Shown: piece by piece, positions 1 to 7,332 of the stretch
Layout: each line of letters opens with the position of its first letter
How positions within the stretch are numbered: position 1 is the first letter of the stretch
NCBI GenBank assembly: GCA_018971835.1
Contig: JAGWZW010000039.1
Span: forward strand, 1-33,298
Length of the DNA: 33,298 nucleotides
Direction of reading: 5' to 3'
Origin: Alphaproteobacteria bacterium
GTDB taxonomy: Bacteria; Pseudomonadota; Alphaproteobacteria; Micropepsales; Micropepsaceae
Position numbers and translations under genes: made by a program
Notes under the pieces: generated by a model
Seen by the model: only the letters and a program-made list of their open reading frames with translations
What the model was told of the DNA's origin: nothing
Database searches by the model: none

Positions 1-234
1 ATGAACCATTGCGGCGGCGGGCCGGCCACCGATCAGTTCGACGCCCTGTCCGCGATCACGAATTGGGCCGAGGCGGGCAAGGCACCAAACCGTATCGTCG
101 CCCATGGCATGGCTTTCCCCAAGACGACGCGACCACTCTGCCCCTATCCCCGATATGCCCGCTACCGAGCAGGCGATGTCAAGGATGCAAACAGCTTCGT
201 CTGCAAGACTGGTGACGTGCGGCATGGCAGATAG
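1..234 (+). CDS. Tannase/feruloyl esterase family hydrolase, C-terminal fragment (cut by window edge)
   Basis: This is the last 77 residues of a larger gene that begins before the window; the first ATG is only the window edge. The peptide opens with MNHCGGGPATDQFD, continues with IVAHGMA, and ends with TRPLCPYPRYARY followed by FVC. These match the end of the tannase/feruloyl esterase alpha/beta-hydrolase family. In that family the HCGGG stretch carries the histidine of the catalytic triad, and the CPYP plus terminal cysteine are part of the conserved C-terminal block. Members are usually exported and cleave phenolic acid esters such as gallate or ferulate esters. The nucleophile and signal peptide lie outside the window, so the exact substrate cannot be told. 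The C-terminus looks complete. Confidence 0.8.
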   Translation: MNHCGGGPATDQFDALSAITNWAEAGKAPNRIVAHGMAFPKTTRPLCPYPRYARYRAGDVKDANSFVCKTGDVRHGR

Positions 235-285
235 ACCTGCGGAAAAAATTTCAGAGCCTCATAACCATCCGGTGAAGACTGCGGT

Positions 286-840
286 TCATGTACAGCGGGC
301 AGCTTTCGTTCGTGGCTTTCTATTCCAGCGTTTAGCGAGGTAGGTGAGTTCGGCGTCGATGGCTTCGAAGTCGACGTCTTTGGGATCGTAGCGGTTGAAG
401 CCGGTCCATTCGATCATCTCGGCATGGCGCTCGTGGTTTGGGTCCGACATGGCAGCAAGGAACTCTTCGTAGCCGGGCCAGCCGCCGACATTCTCGGGCG
501 GGCAGCGGCCCGAAGCTTCTATCAGGCGCGGATAGATAATGCCCGGGACTGGATCGGAAAGCCTTTCGATCCTGATCGTGTGTTCCCAATTGTCGCCGAA
601 GTCGTAGATGTAGTGCAGCGTCTTGGCGCCGGTATCTTCGAGCACTTCGATCAGCCGGGCCTTGCGGGCATCAAGAGGTCCATCGCGCCAGTCCGGATCA
701 GGAATGCCCCAGCCGGTATCGCGTGCGCGGATTTCGTAAAGATGGCTGTTGGTCCAGCCCCTGGCTGCTTGGATGACCAAGTGCAGGCGATCAAACCTCT
801 CGCGCCGCGGCCTACGCCGGATGCTTACCGTGGTCCCCAA
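286..840 (-). pseudogene. pRiA4b ORF-3 family protein, N-terminus replaced by IS end
   Basis: The 184-residue frame contains LHLVIQAARGWTNSHLYE, a central YIYDFGDNWEHTI and a GRCPPENVGGWPGYEEFL block. These mark the plasmid pRiA4b ORF-3 family (also called IS1096 passenger TnpR-like), whose biochemical role is unknown. Normal members begin with a beta-strand and an IWRR-type motif about 25-30 residues before the LH-VIQAA block. Here that part is gone: the frame starts with a TTG inside sequence that looks like the right end of the adjacent IS3-family remnant, and the first 16 residues are an arginine-rich stretch unlike the family. It is therefore probably a gene decapitated by insertion, though a short expressed product cannot be excluded. 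Confidence 0.7.
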
Positions 841-851
841 TTTGATCGCGT

Positions 852-1361
852 TCAGAAGTAGAGTCCTTGGGGTTTGCGGTCCTTGGTTGATGGGGTGCTG
901 AGGGCAATCTCAGCCGGGGTCAGGCCGCCGAGCTCCGTGTGCGGCCTGACCGTGTTGTAGTCCTGCCGCCATTCAGCCAGCACGGTCCTGGCCTGGGCAA
1001 GCGTCGTGAACAGGGTCTCGTTGCGCAGCTCGTCGCGGAGCCTGCCGTTGAAGCTCTCGATGAAGGCGTTCTGGGTCGGCTTGCCGGGCGCGATGTAGTG
1101 CCACTCTGCGCGGACCTCCTGGGACCAGCGCAGGATTGCCATGCTGGTCAGCTCGGTGCCATTGTTGCTGACGATCGACAGGGTGCGTCCGCGCTGCTCG
1201 ATGAGGCTGTCCAGCTCGCGGGCGACACGGGCGCCGGATAGCGAGGTGTCGGCCACCAGCGCCAGGCATTCCCGGCTGAAGTCGTCCACGACTGCGAAGA
1301 TGCGGAAGCGGCGCCCGGCCGAGGGCGTAAGGTGGAGATCATCCGCGGAGCAACTCCGTAA
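852..1361 (-). pseudogene. IS3-family transposase OrfB remnant (inactive)
   Basis: About 169 residues of the integrase core remain, from a [17 protein letters not shown] segment through [19 protein letters not shown] to [15 protein letters not shown] and a QGLYF end. This is the C-terminal half of an IS3-family OrfB. The first catalytic Asp lies in the W-x-x-D-F segment, which is missing. The second, in what should be SDNGTEL, reads SNNGTEL (Asp to Asn). Only the Glu in IESFNG survives, so it cannot be catalytically active. The open frame runs further upstream to 1610, but that part is an artefact that reads through the tRNA fragment antisense. A right-end-like sequence (GGGGACCACGG on the minus strand) lies about 20 bases after the stop and forms the junction with the broken gene at 286-840. 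Confidence 0.85.
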
Positions 1362-1516
1362 GTCGGCGCGGATTCGGTGACCGCTGGGGCCTTTCTGGTG
1401 GCCGCCGCGGCACGCAAACGGCACGCAATTCTGCTTAAGCCGTTGAAAGTGCATTGAACGAAATTCACCAAAATTGAGCCCAAAACTCAGGTCTTCTGCC
1501 GTTTTCCTCCTGTGAA

Positions 1517-1568
1517 CAGACCGCTCATGACGGTCTGGTCGCAGTTTCGAGTCCTGCCGGGCCCACCA
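1517..1568 (+). other. 3' half of tRNA-Met(CAT), probable integrase attachment core
   Basis: Bases 1519-1535 form a tRNA anticodon arm (GACCG / loop CTCATGA / CGGTC, anticodon CAT). They are followed by a variable region, a T-arm (1541-1557), the acceptor 3' strand CGGGCCC, discriminator A and CCA (1566-1568). No 5' half (D-arm or acceptor 5' strand) precedes it. The T-stem closing pair, normally the invariant G53-C61, is T-C here (1545/1553), so this is not a working tRNA. P4-type integrases commonly recombine into tRNA 3' ends, and an integrase starts 160 bases downstream. I read it as an attL/attR core left by island integration. Confidence 0.8.
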
Positions 1569-1679
1569 GGGGTTGTTCATCGACGTCCGCTGGCGTCCGG
1601 CGTTTTTCAAAAAACAACGAAATTACAAATGGATATATTCGCTGGTTGCCGGCCGTATCCGTTGGCACCCGGCAAAATT

Positions 1680-1728
1680 GTTGGTATATTTTAGCCTCGA
1701 TACCAACACTTTTGAGCGTGATACCAAC
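1680..1728 (+). promoter_or_regulatory. ATACCAAC repeats in front of the integrase start
   Basis: GTTGGTAT (1680-1687) is the exact inverse of ATACCAAC (1700-1707), separated by 12 bases. A third copy, ATACCAAC, lies at 1721-1728 and touches the integrase ATG. The second and third copies are both preceded by G, giving two direct GATACCAAC repeats. Such repeats next to a tyrosine recombinase gene are typical either of arm-type integrase binding sites or of an operator for autorepression. Position right over the start codon would block initiation when occupied. The function is inferred; the repeats are directly visible. Confidence 0.55.
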
Positions 1729-2922
1729 ATGACGCTCACCGACGCGAAGCTGCGGACACTGAAGCCGAATCGCAGCCCCTATAAGGTCAGCGACGGCGAG
1801 GGGCTCTTTGTGCTCGTCTCGCCAAATGGCTCAAAGCTCTGGCGATTGGCGTACCGATTTCAGGGCAAGCAGAAGTCACTGGCATTGGGGGCGTATCCGG
1901 CGGTGTCACTGCTCGGCGCTCGGCGGGCTAAGGATGCGGCCAGAGACCAACTGCTCGCCGGTACCGACCCGGCGGCGGAGCGAAGGTCCGAGCGCCACAA
2001 GAGATCGATCGCCGCAGGAAATACGTTTGAGGCTGTCGCCAACGAATGGTTCAAAGCCAATAGCGGCCGTTGGGTTGAAAGCTACTCGTCGCGGTTGAAG
2101 AGCCGGCTTGACGACGATTTGCTTCCGGCACTGGGCGGACGGCCAATTGCGGAAATCGAACCATTGGAAGTGTTGGGTGCCATCCGCACGATCGAGAGCC
2201 GCGGCGCTGTTGAGATGGCAAAGCGCATCATGCAGATGGCAAGCGCTATTTTCCGCTACGGCGTCGCGACGGCCAGATGTGGTCGGGATCCGACTGTCGA
2301 CTTGAAGGGGGCTTTGAAACCGAGCGGCCCCGCCAAACGACGGGCGGCGTTGCCGTCAGCGGAGCTCTCCGAGTTTATGGCCAAGCTCAACACTTACGAT
2401 GGCGATGTGACCACAAGGCTGGGCTTGAACCTGATGGTACTGACCTTTGTGCGGACGGTTGAACTCAGGTTTGCGACATGGAACGAGTTCGAAAACATCA
2501 ACGCAGGAGAACCTCTGTGGCGTATCCCTGCAGAGCGAATGAAGATGCGGCGACCGCATCTGGTTCCTTTGGCGCCTCAAGCGGTAGACGCGTTGCGCGA
2601 GTTGAAACGCTATTCCGGGAAATCGGGCGTACTTTTTCCGGCACAAACGCGAACGGGTGTGATATCAGAAAACACCCTCCTCTTTGCTCTCTACCGCATG
2701 GGATATCATAGCAGGGCAACCATTCATGGATTCCGCGCAACAGCATCAACCGTCTTGAACGAACATCATTTCAATCGGGACTGGATCGAGCAACAACTAG
2801 CGCATTCCGATAGCAGTGTGCGTGGCATATACAACTCAGCTGAGTGGCTCCAAGACCGCCGCAAGATGATGTGCTGGTGGGCAGATTATCTGGACCGGTG
2901 TAAAGCAGGACGAGCCGCCTAA
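1729..2922 (+). CDS. P4-type tyrosine site-specific integrase
   Basis: This 397-residue protein inserts or excises an integrative element at a tRNA gene. Residues 1-90 form the DUF4102/Arm-DNA-binding domain (MTLTDAKLRTLKP, then SDGEGLFVLVSPNGSKLW and LALGAYPAVSL). A core-binding helical domain follows, then the catalytic domain with R242 (FVRTVELR), H333-x-x-R336 (IHGFR), H359 (LAHSDS) and nucleophile Y368 (GIYNSAEW). All key residues are present, so it appears intact. The open frame extends upstream to 1573, but the ATG at 1729 gives the usual family N-terminus. The adjacent tRNA 3' fragment fits its role. A strong hairpin terminator lies 143 bases after the stop. The rest of its island is not recognisable. 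Confidence 0.92.
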   Translation: MTLTDAKLRTLKPNRSPYKVSDGEGLFVLVSPNGSKLWRLAYRFQGKQKSLALGAYPAVSLLGARRAKDAARDQLLAGTDPAAERRSERHKRSIAAGNTFEAVANEWFKANSGRWVESYSSRLKSRLDDDLLPALGGRPIAEIEPLEVLGAIRTIESRGAVEMAKRIMQMASAIFRYGVATARCGRDPTVDLKGALKPSGPAKRRAALPSAELSEFMAKLNTYDGDVTTRLGLNLMVLTFVRTVELRFATWNEFENINAGEPLWRIPAERMKMRRPHLVPLAPQAVDALRELKRYSGKSGVLFPAQTRTGVISENTLLFALYRMGYHSRATIHGFRATASTVLNEHHFNRDWIEQQLAHSDSSVRGIYNSAEWLQDRRKMMCWWADYLDRCKAGRAA

Positions 2923-3064
2923 TCGGAACAAAGGCCTTACGCTACCCCTGCATCCAAAAATTTGTCGGCACGGGAAAACTCGACCGCATCCATGTCAGAC
3001 TTACCCGGGACCCTTTCGTTTCAAAGTTATATCGTAGTTGTTTGCGGGTCCCCGCAACCAAATG

Positions 3065-3102
3065 AAGCCCGTTATCTCAAAAAGATAACGGGCTTGTTGT
3101 TT
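3065..3102 (+). terminator. Rho-independent terminator after the integrase, with a small hairpin just before it
   Basis: A perfect 13-bp stem (AAGCCCGTTATCT at 3065-3077, complement at 3083-3095) encloses the loop CAAAA. It is followed on the plus strand by the T-rich GTTGTTT. It is the first terminator-like structure after the integrase. Immediately upstream, TTGCGG GTCC CCGCAA (3042-3057) forms a second short hairpin. Apart from these two structures I see nothing in 2923-3145. Confidence 0.7.
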
Positions 3103-3145
3103 CTCAGGACTTGGCTCGTGAAGCTGGTCCGGAATCAAATCGGAA

Positions 3146-3352
3146 TCAATCGGAAGCCACGATGCGCAAGCTCGCCGATTTGCCGGTGCCGGGTGCCCCG
3201 GTGACGAGGGCGAAGCCGCCTTCGGCGGCGAGTTGGCGGATCCGCCGGCGGAAACTGTCGAGGCGCGGGCCGACATGCAAGGCTTCGGTCGGCACGCCGG
3301 GGGCAAAGGGGTTCCACTTGAGGCCGTAGAGAGCCTGAAGCCGGGGGTTCAT
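3146..3352 (-). pseudogene. ExeA/TniB-type transposition ATPase, N-terminal 67 residues only
   Basis: The frame begins MNPRLQALYGLKWNPFAPGV and has the Walker A motif VTGAPGTGKSAS, then RIVA, before an early stop. Family members are about 270-300 residues, with Walker B and sensor motifs that are absent here. The family loads or regulates a partner DDE transposase by target-DNA-dependent ATP hydrolysis. The ATG overlaps the transposase stop (ATGA), which indicates translational coupling in the original element. Loss of everything after the P-loop makes it non-functional. Confidence 0.8.
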
Positions 3353-4800
3353 GGGTCTTCGTCCTTCACCAGATAGGCCGGCGGCAGGCCGCTGGCGGCG
3401 CGCTGTTCGATCAGGCCGGCGAGCAGCGGCGCCATGCCGCTCGCGGGCTTGACGGCGATGGGCACCGCGCCGATCGGTTCTAGCGAGCGGCGCAGGCCGC
3501 TGGCATTGGCCGCCTTGTCTTGCGGGAACAGGCGGCACAGCACCGTGCCGGTCTGTTCGTCGACCAGATGGACGAGGCTCAGGTCCCAGTCGGCGTAGCG
3601 CACTTCCAGGGTGGTCAGATGACGATAGCGGTTCGGCACCTCGAAGCGGCGTCCCGCGATGACGATGGTGCCATCACTCTTGCGCAGCGTCCGCCGTTCG
3701 GCCCGCGTGAAGGCGAGCTTGAGCGCGGCGCTGTCCGGACAGGGGCGCGTCACCGCCGGACCGGCGAGGAAGCGCTCGACCGGCGCGACACCGATCTCGG
3801 AGTGCAGCTTGCGATTATACTCATACTCGACCCAGGCCTGGGTCGCCTCGTTGAGTTGGGCCATGGTCAAATCGGCAACGTTTTCCAGCATGGCCATCAG
3901 CCGCCCTTCGACCGGCCCCCAGAAGGTCTCCTGCTTGGCGTTCTGGTAAGGGCTATAAGGCAGCGTCGTCTCATGCAGGATGCCGAGCCGGCCCAGGCCC
4001 TGGGTGATTTCGGCGGCGGTCATGGCCGTGCCGTTGTCGCTCATGGCGGCGCGCGGCAGGCCGCGCTTCTGCAGCGCCTGCATCAGGCCGTGGGCGACGT
4101 TCTGCGCCGTCTCGTGCAAATACCACTGCAGATGGCAAGCCAGGCGCGAGCGGTCATCGAGAATGCCGAGCAGCAGCGGCGTCCGCCATTCGCCCCTGGA
4201 CGTCAGCACCTTGCGCGAGCCGTGGTGGAAGTCCCAGTGCCATAGGCCGTTGACGCGCTCGGCCTCGTAACTGCGCACCTCGCGTGCTTCCAGCCGCGCT
4301 TCGGCGGCCAGCGCGCCGGCGGTCTGGCGCCCGCTCCGTGGCCGGTGCTTCACCAACCCGTGGGCACGCAAAAAACGGCGCACCGTCGCATAGGACGGTG
4401 CCGCTCCGAACTCGGAGTGCTTCGCGACCAAGACGGCCAGGTTGTCGCGGTGAAGTTGGGCACTCCAACTCTTGTGCGCCGCGTATTGGGCGAACAGCGC
4501 CTGGCGCAGGGCATCGTTCATAGCCGTCTGTTGGCCGGCGTCCCGGCGGCGCTTGCGGCGTAAGATTCCGACTGGGTCCTGGCGTTCGCGTAGCGCCCGG
4601 TAATACCAGCGTTCGATGGTCGATGCGCCGAAGCGAACCGGCGCGCCCGTGGTCGGATGGCACCAGGTGCGGGCCGCCAGTTCGGCCAGCGCCGCCGCCA
4701 GGGCGCCCTTCTGCGGTGGCGCCGCCAGCAACTGGCCGATCACCGAGAAGCGCAACTGCGCCCAGCGTTCATGAACCCGGGAACTTCGTCGTTGCGTCAA
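3349..4800 (-). CDS. DDE transposase with Mu-type C-terminal domain
   Basis: This 483-residue transposase cuts and joins the transposon ends. An N-terminal HTH region (about 10-80) with a basic RRKRRR stretch is followed by a second helical segment (YATVRRFLRAHGLVKHRP). The RNase H-fold catalytic core then carries D190 (WHWDFHHGS), D255 (MSDNGTAM) and E291 (NAKQETFW). The C-terminal third resembles the Mu transposase beta-barrel (SDGTIVIAGRRFEVPNRY, then VHLVDEQTG). The full DDE triad and length indicate an intact protein. It belongs to the group that works with an ExeA/TniB-like ATPase, whose gene overlaps its stop codon by four bases. That partner is truncated here, so activity in this copy is doubtful. 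Confidence 0.9.
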   Translation of the reverse strand: MTQRRSSRVHERWAQLRFSVIGQLLAAPPQKGALAAALAELAARTWCHPTTGAPVRFGASTIERWYYRALRERQDPVGILRRKRRRDAGQQTAMNDALRQALFAQYAAHKSWSAQLHRDNLAVLVAKHSEFGAAPSYATVRRFLRAHGLVKHRPRSGRQTAGALAAEARLEAREVRSYEAERVNGLWHWDFHHGSRKVLTSRGEWRTPLLLGILDDRSRLACHLQWYLHETAQNVAHGLMQALQKRGLPRAAMSDNGTAMTAAEITQGLGRLGILHETTLPYSPYQNAKQETFWGPVEGRLMAMLENVADLTMAQLNEATQAWVEYEYNRKLHSEIGVAPVERFLAGPAVTRPCPDSAALKLAFTRAERRTLRKSDGTIVIAGRRFEVPNRYRHLTTLEVRYADWDLSLVHLVDEQTGTVLCRLFPQDKAANASGLRRSLEPIGAVPIAVKPASGMAPLLAGLIEQRAASGLPPAYLVKDEDP

Positions 4801-4890
4801 TGCCGATTCCTCCTTGGATGAGAACCGGTGGATGGTAGGGAGGCCGGCGATGATGGCCTATGGGCGTCTTCTGCGGATCGGCGTCCTCCG

Positions 4891-5463
4891 TCAGAATGCG
4901 TGGCGCAATGCGCTGCCGCCGGTGAGCGGCGCAAGGAAGCGCAAGCACGCGATCAGCCGGTCCTCGGGCCCACCAGCGAAGCGCTCCAGCAGGGATAGCG
5001 GCAGCCGGGACGGATCGGCCGGCGGCATAAAGGCTGCCGCCGCCATCTTCCAGAACGGCGTGGCGGTAAAGATGGACAACCACCAAGCGCGCCAGCGCCC
5101 CAAGGTCCGCCGGTCGATGCCGAGCGCCGTCGATAGCCGCTGCAGACGCGCCGCCGTCACGCCGTTCTGCATGGCGCCGATCAACGTCACGATGGTGGCC
5201 AGGTAGACCCTGCGGCCGAGGAAGCGCAGGCTCGGCGGCGTCAGGCGCTGGCGGCACTCCCGCACAGCGCAGCAGAAGCTGTATCTCTGGTCATAGGCAT
5301 CGCCCAGGCCAGCGGGCCAGCCTCGCGGCTTGCGGCGGAACATCGCCGTATGCAAGGCGCCGCCGCACGGGCATCTGCCCGCGCGGCACCGCGCCGCGAT
5401 ATCGGCATCCATGTCGAGAAGTAGCCTATGGAATCTGGCGTCCGCCAGCAGTGCTTGATACAA
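4891..5463 (-). CDS. Transposon-associated zinc-ribbon/HTH protein
   Basis: A 190-residue protein that starts with TTG ([17 protein letters not shown] in direct reading). It carries a cysteine pair CPCGG (near residue 33) with a second CAVREC pair about 35 residues on, likely a zinc ribbon. A helical part follows ([25 protein letters not shown]), which looks like a helix-turn-helix. Genes of this sort sit directly upstream of the DDE-transposase/ATPase pair in this transposon type, so a role in end recognition or regulation is likely but not shown. No good ribosome-binding site precedes the TTG. An in-frame ATG at residue 18 would lose only a short helix. Confidence 0.6.
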   Translation of the reverse strand: MYQALLADARFHRLLLDMDADIAARCRAGRCPCGGALHTAMFRRKPRGWPAGLGDAYDQRYSFCCAVRECRQRLTPPSLRFLGRRVYLATIVTLIGAMQNGVTAARLQRLSTALGIDRRTLGRWRAWWLSIFTATPFWKMAAAAFMPPADPSRLPLSLLERFAGGPEDRLIACLRFLAPLTGGSALRHAF

Positions 5464-5492
5464 GGGAACCGTCCGTCACAGCGATTGAGCCA

Positions 5493-5975
5493 ATGCCCAA
5501 AATCGGTCGGAATGAACCGTGCCCTTGCGGCAGTGGCAAGAAATACAAGCGGTGTTGCCTGGCCAAAGACGAAGAGTTCGAACGCCAGGTCTTGGCCATG
5601 GCGGACGTCGGCATCGGCGATGATGACGCCGTCTATGATCACCTCGAGCTCTGCGACGACTGTTATGACGAAATGGTCGACGCCTCCAACCTCGTCGTCG
5701 ACCTCGTCGAGGCCGGTAGACTCGACGAAGCAGAAGACGCCGCCCAGGCGTTGCTCGAACGCTTCCCCCAAGTCCACGACGGCTACGCCCGCCTCGGCCT
5801 CGTGCATGAGATGCGCGGCAACGCCGACCAGGCAATCGAATATTATCGCAAGGTCATCGACTTCGCCCGCGAGCACCCCGACGCCTACGAACCCATGTTC
5901 CAGGCGGACTACCAGGCACTGATCGACCGCCTGGAACGCTCCAAGCCAACCCTCCGACAGCCGCTGGAAGAATGA
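5493..5975 (+). CDS. SEC-C motif protein with TPR-like helical tail
   Basis: A 160-residue acidic protein. Residues 1-24 ([20 protein letters not shown] then CC) are a textbook SEC-C motif, the zinc-binding C-x-C-(x8)-CC module that ends SecA and occurs in many small accessory proteins. The remainder is helical. It has an acidic region containing CDDC and then two TPR-like helix pairs ([19 protein letters not shown] and [19 protein letters not shown]), which suggests protein-protein contact. The frame is open from 5451, but the ATG at 5493 gives the usual start directly at the motif and avoids overlap with the divergent transposon gene. Its function is unknown; many pRiA4b ORF-3-like genes occur with SEC-C modules, and one lies at 286-840. 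Confidence 0.8.
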   Translation: MPKIGRNEPCPCGSGKKYKRCCLAKDEEFERQVLAMADVGIGDDDAVYDHLELCDDCYDEMVDASNLVVDLVEAGRLDEAEDAAQALLERFPQVHDGYARLGLVHEMRGNADQAIEYYRKVIDFAREHPDAYEPMFQADYQALIDRLERSKPTLRQPLEE

Positions 5976-6413
5976 AGCCCGCTACCGGTCACGCTCGCCG
6001 ATGGCAGCCCCCCGCCGGCCATCGAAAATCGTGATCAGAATGTGGCCCGACATCCCTCAGTTTGCTTGGTCAGGCTGAAGACCGGACGTCTTGATCGATT
6101 GTCCTCTGGAAAGGCGAAATCTTCGGATTACGAGGCCGTCAAAGCTCGAATGGCGCCGTATTTTGCCGCGGCATTTCAGGCGGTTTGTATGGGTAAACAA
6201 AAATGAGTTGCGCGCGCAATTCTTGTGCTTTCTAGGGACCAAAATGGCGATTTCCCTACAAAACAGTAACGTCGGCTCTGCTGGTTAAAGCTCCATAGCG
6301 TGCTAGCCATCGTGTTGTTCAACCGCGCTGGCGTGAGAGGCAATCAAAATAACTCGATATTGGACATATATCAGACGAAAGGACGCTGTTAGCAAGTAAG
6401 TTATTGATTTTAC
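5976..6413. other. Non-coding stretch between the SEC-C gene and tRNA-Glu
   Basis: No convincing gene, tRNA or repeat is visible. Short frames on both strands have no recognisable motifs. Base composition is clearly more AT-rich from about 6180 to 6413 than in the genes around it, which fits decayed island sequence or the old boundary with the chromosome. Confidence 0.5.
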
Positions 6414-6488
6414 TGGCGCTCCCAAGGGGAATCGAACCCCTGTTTCAGCCTTGAGAGGGCCGCGTCCTAACCGCTAGACGATGGGAGC
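6414..6488 (-). tRNA. tRNA-Glu (anticodon CTC)
   Basis: Read on the minus strand, the 7-bp acceptor stem is GCTCCCA/TGGGAGC. The D-arm is GTC...GAC, the anticodon stem CGGCC/GGCTG has one G-T wobble, and the loop CTCTCAA has anticodon CTC. The T-arm is AGGGG-TTCGATT-CCCCT, the discriminator is G and the CCA is encoded. All four arms fold cleanly, so the gene is intact. It reads in the same direction as the two genes upstream of it (M67 and DUF6476). It is the first clearly chromosomal gene to the right of the mobile region. Confidence 0.97.
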
Positions 6489-6541
6489 GTCGGCGCGGAA
6501 CCCGGCTTATACGGCGGCCCGCGGCGCGCGGCAAGCGAGGA

Positions 6542-6958
6542 TCAGGGCCGAAGCACCAGGGGCCGAAAGCCGCCGCCGGCAAAGACAAAGGCCGTGGGCA
6601 CGAGAATCCGTTCGCCCGTCAGCGCCACGATCAGCCAGACGAAACCCGCTTCAGCCGCCGACTCACGGTCGCGGGGCGAAGGCTCTGCCTGTCCGTTGGG
6701 GTGGGAATGGTAGCAGCCAATGATGTCCCGCCCGCTGCCGCGCAAGGCCCGGAGCAGGCGGACATGCTCGGCAGGGTCGATCTCGAACCGATCGGGCCCG
6801 GCGGCCAGATTTTTCGTCGGATGCAGCGCAGCGGCCGCCGCCTCCTCACCCTCGATCTGTCCCTCGATCAGGCCGCAGCATTCCGCCGGGAAGGCAGCGC
6901 GGGCCTCGGCGGCGAGCTGGGCCCGCAAGGCTTCCGGAAGGATAAGCGCGACGGTCAC
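6542..6958 (-). CDS. M67 (JAMM/MPN+) metallopeptidase
   Basis: A 138-residue single-domain zinc peptidase of the Mov34/MPN/PAD-1 family. The JAMM signature is complete: E26 in FPAECCGL, then H84-S-H86-P with S94 and D97 (YHSHPNGQAEPSPRD). Bacterial stand-alone members remove C-terminal extensions, for example from ubiquitin-like sulfur carriers, or act in cysteine and cofactor pathways, but the substrate here is not indicated. The start is GTG and overlaps the stop of the DUF6476 gene in a GTGA, so the two are translationally coupled. tRNA-Glu follows 53 bases downstream. Confidence 0.9.
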   Translation of the reverse strand: MTVALILPEALRAQLAAEARAAFPAECCGLIEGQIEGEEAAAAALHPTKNLAAGPDRFEIDPAEHVRLLRALRGSGRDIIGCYHSHPNGQAEPSPRDRESAAEAGFVWLIVALTGERILVPTAFVFAGGGFRPLVLRP

Positions 6959-7332
6959 GGCGCGCCGCTGGGCACGTCCGGTGGTGCGGCCTTGAGGCGT
7001 GAGACGACATGGCCGTCGTCGGTATCGACGAGGTCGATTTCCTCGCCCGCATCGGTCTTGAGCCGGAGGATCAGGCGGTTGCCCGAAACCTCCATACTCT
7101 CGATCCGCGCGCCGGCCGGCAGGGCGAGGGAAGCCGCAGCCCCGGGCGACGCGGTGCCCGAATGCCCCCGCATCTTGATGGCCACACCCACCACCAGCGC
7201 CCCCAGGCCGATCAGGATGAGGATGCCCAGAGCGATCACTACCGTCAGAACCAGCCGGTGGGCAGGCCCCCGCCCGTCACCCGCATTGACTGTGGCCGCC
7301 GGGCGCTCCACATCACCACCAATGTCTGACAC
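6955..7332 (-). CDS. DUF6476-type single-pass membrane protein
   Basis: A 125-residue protein with a short polar N-terminus and one transmembrane helix at about residues 28-52 (LVLTVVIALGILILIGLGALV). A periplasmic domain follows, containing SMEVSGNRLILRLKTDAGEEI and DGHVVSRL. This layout matches the small alphaproteobacterial DUF6476 family, of unknown function. The reading frame is open further upstream into rluD. The likely start is the GTG at 7332 (VSDIGGDVERP), which overlaps the rluD start by 11 bases head to head; another GTG seven codons later is possible. It is coupled to the M67 gene by a four-base overlap. Confidence 0.65.
   Translation of the reverse strand: MSDIGGDVERPAATVNAGDGRGPAHRLVLTVVIALGILILIGLGALVVGVAIKMRGHSGTASPGAAASLALPAGARIESMEVSGNRLILRLKTDAGEEIDLVDTDDGHVVSRLKAAPPDVPSGAP

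Larger units (their letters stand above)
3146..5463 (-). mobile_element. Three-gene DDE transposase/AAA-ATPase transposon, truncated on one side
   Basis: Three genes are read in order on the minus strand: a zinc-ribbon/HTH protein (5463-4891), a Mu/Tn552-like DDE transposase (4800-3349) and an ExeA/TniB-like ATPase (from 3352). The ATPase stops making sense after GKSASLRIVA, near base 3160. There it abuts AT-richer sequence with small GGAATCAA-type repeats, so this end of the element was deleted or replaced. The other end should lie between 5463 and the SEC-C gene start at 5493. I could not identify terminal inverted repeats. Without a complete ATPase the copy is probably immobile. Confidence 0.75.

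Noticed and set aside
1362-1610. N-terminal 83 residues of the open frame around the IS3 transposase remnant
   Set aside because: The frame runs antisense through the tRNA-Met fragment and gives a peptide ([13 protein letters not shown]) known as a typical translation artefact of tRNA 3' ends.
3042-3060. GGTCCCCGCAACCA-like ending as a second tRNA (fMet) 3' remnant
   Set aside because: No T-arm or anticodon arm precedes it; the sequence is explained by a small hairpin before the terminator.
4968-4977. GGGCCCACCA resembling the tRNA 3' end, as a possible second att site
   Set aside because: Only about 10 bases match, the T-arm is absent, and it lies inside the transposon gene at 4891-5463.
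6701-7321. N-terminal extension of rluD by about 207 codons
   Set aside because: This part is antisense to the M67 and DUF6476 genes, and the S4 domain of RluD begins normally after the ATG at 7322.
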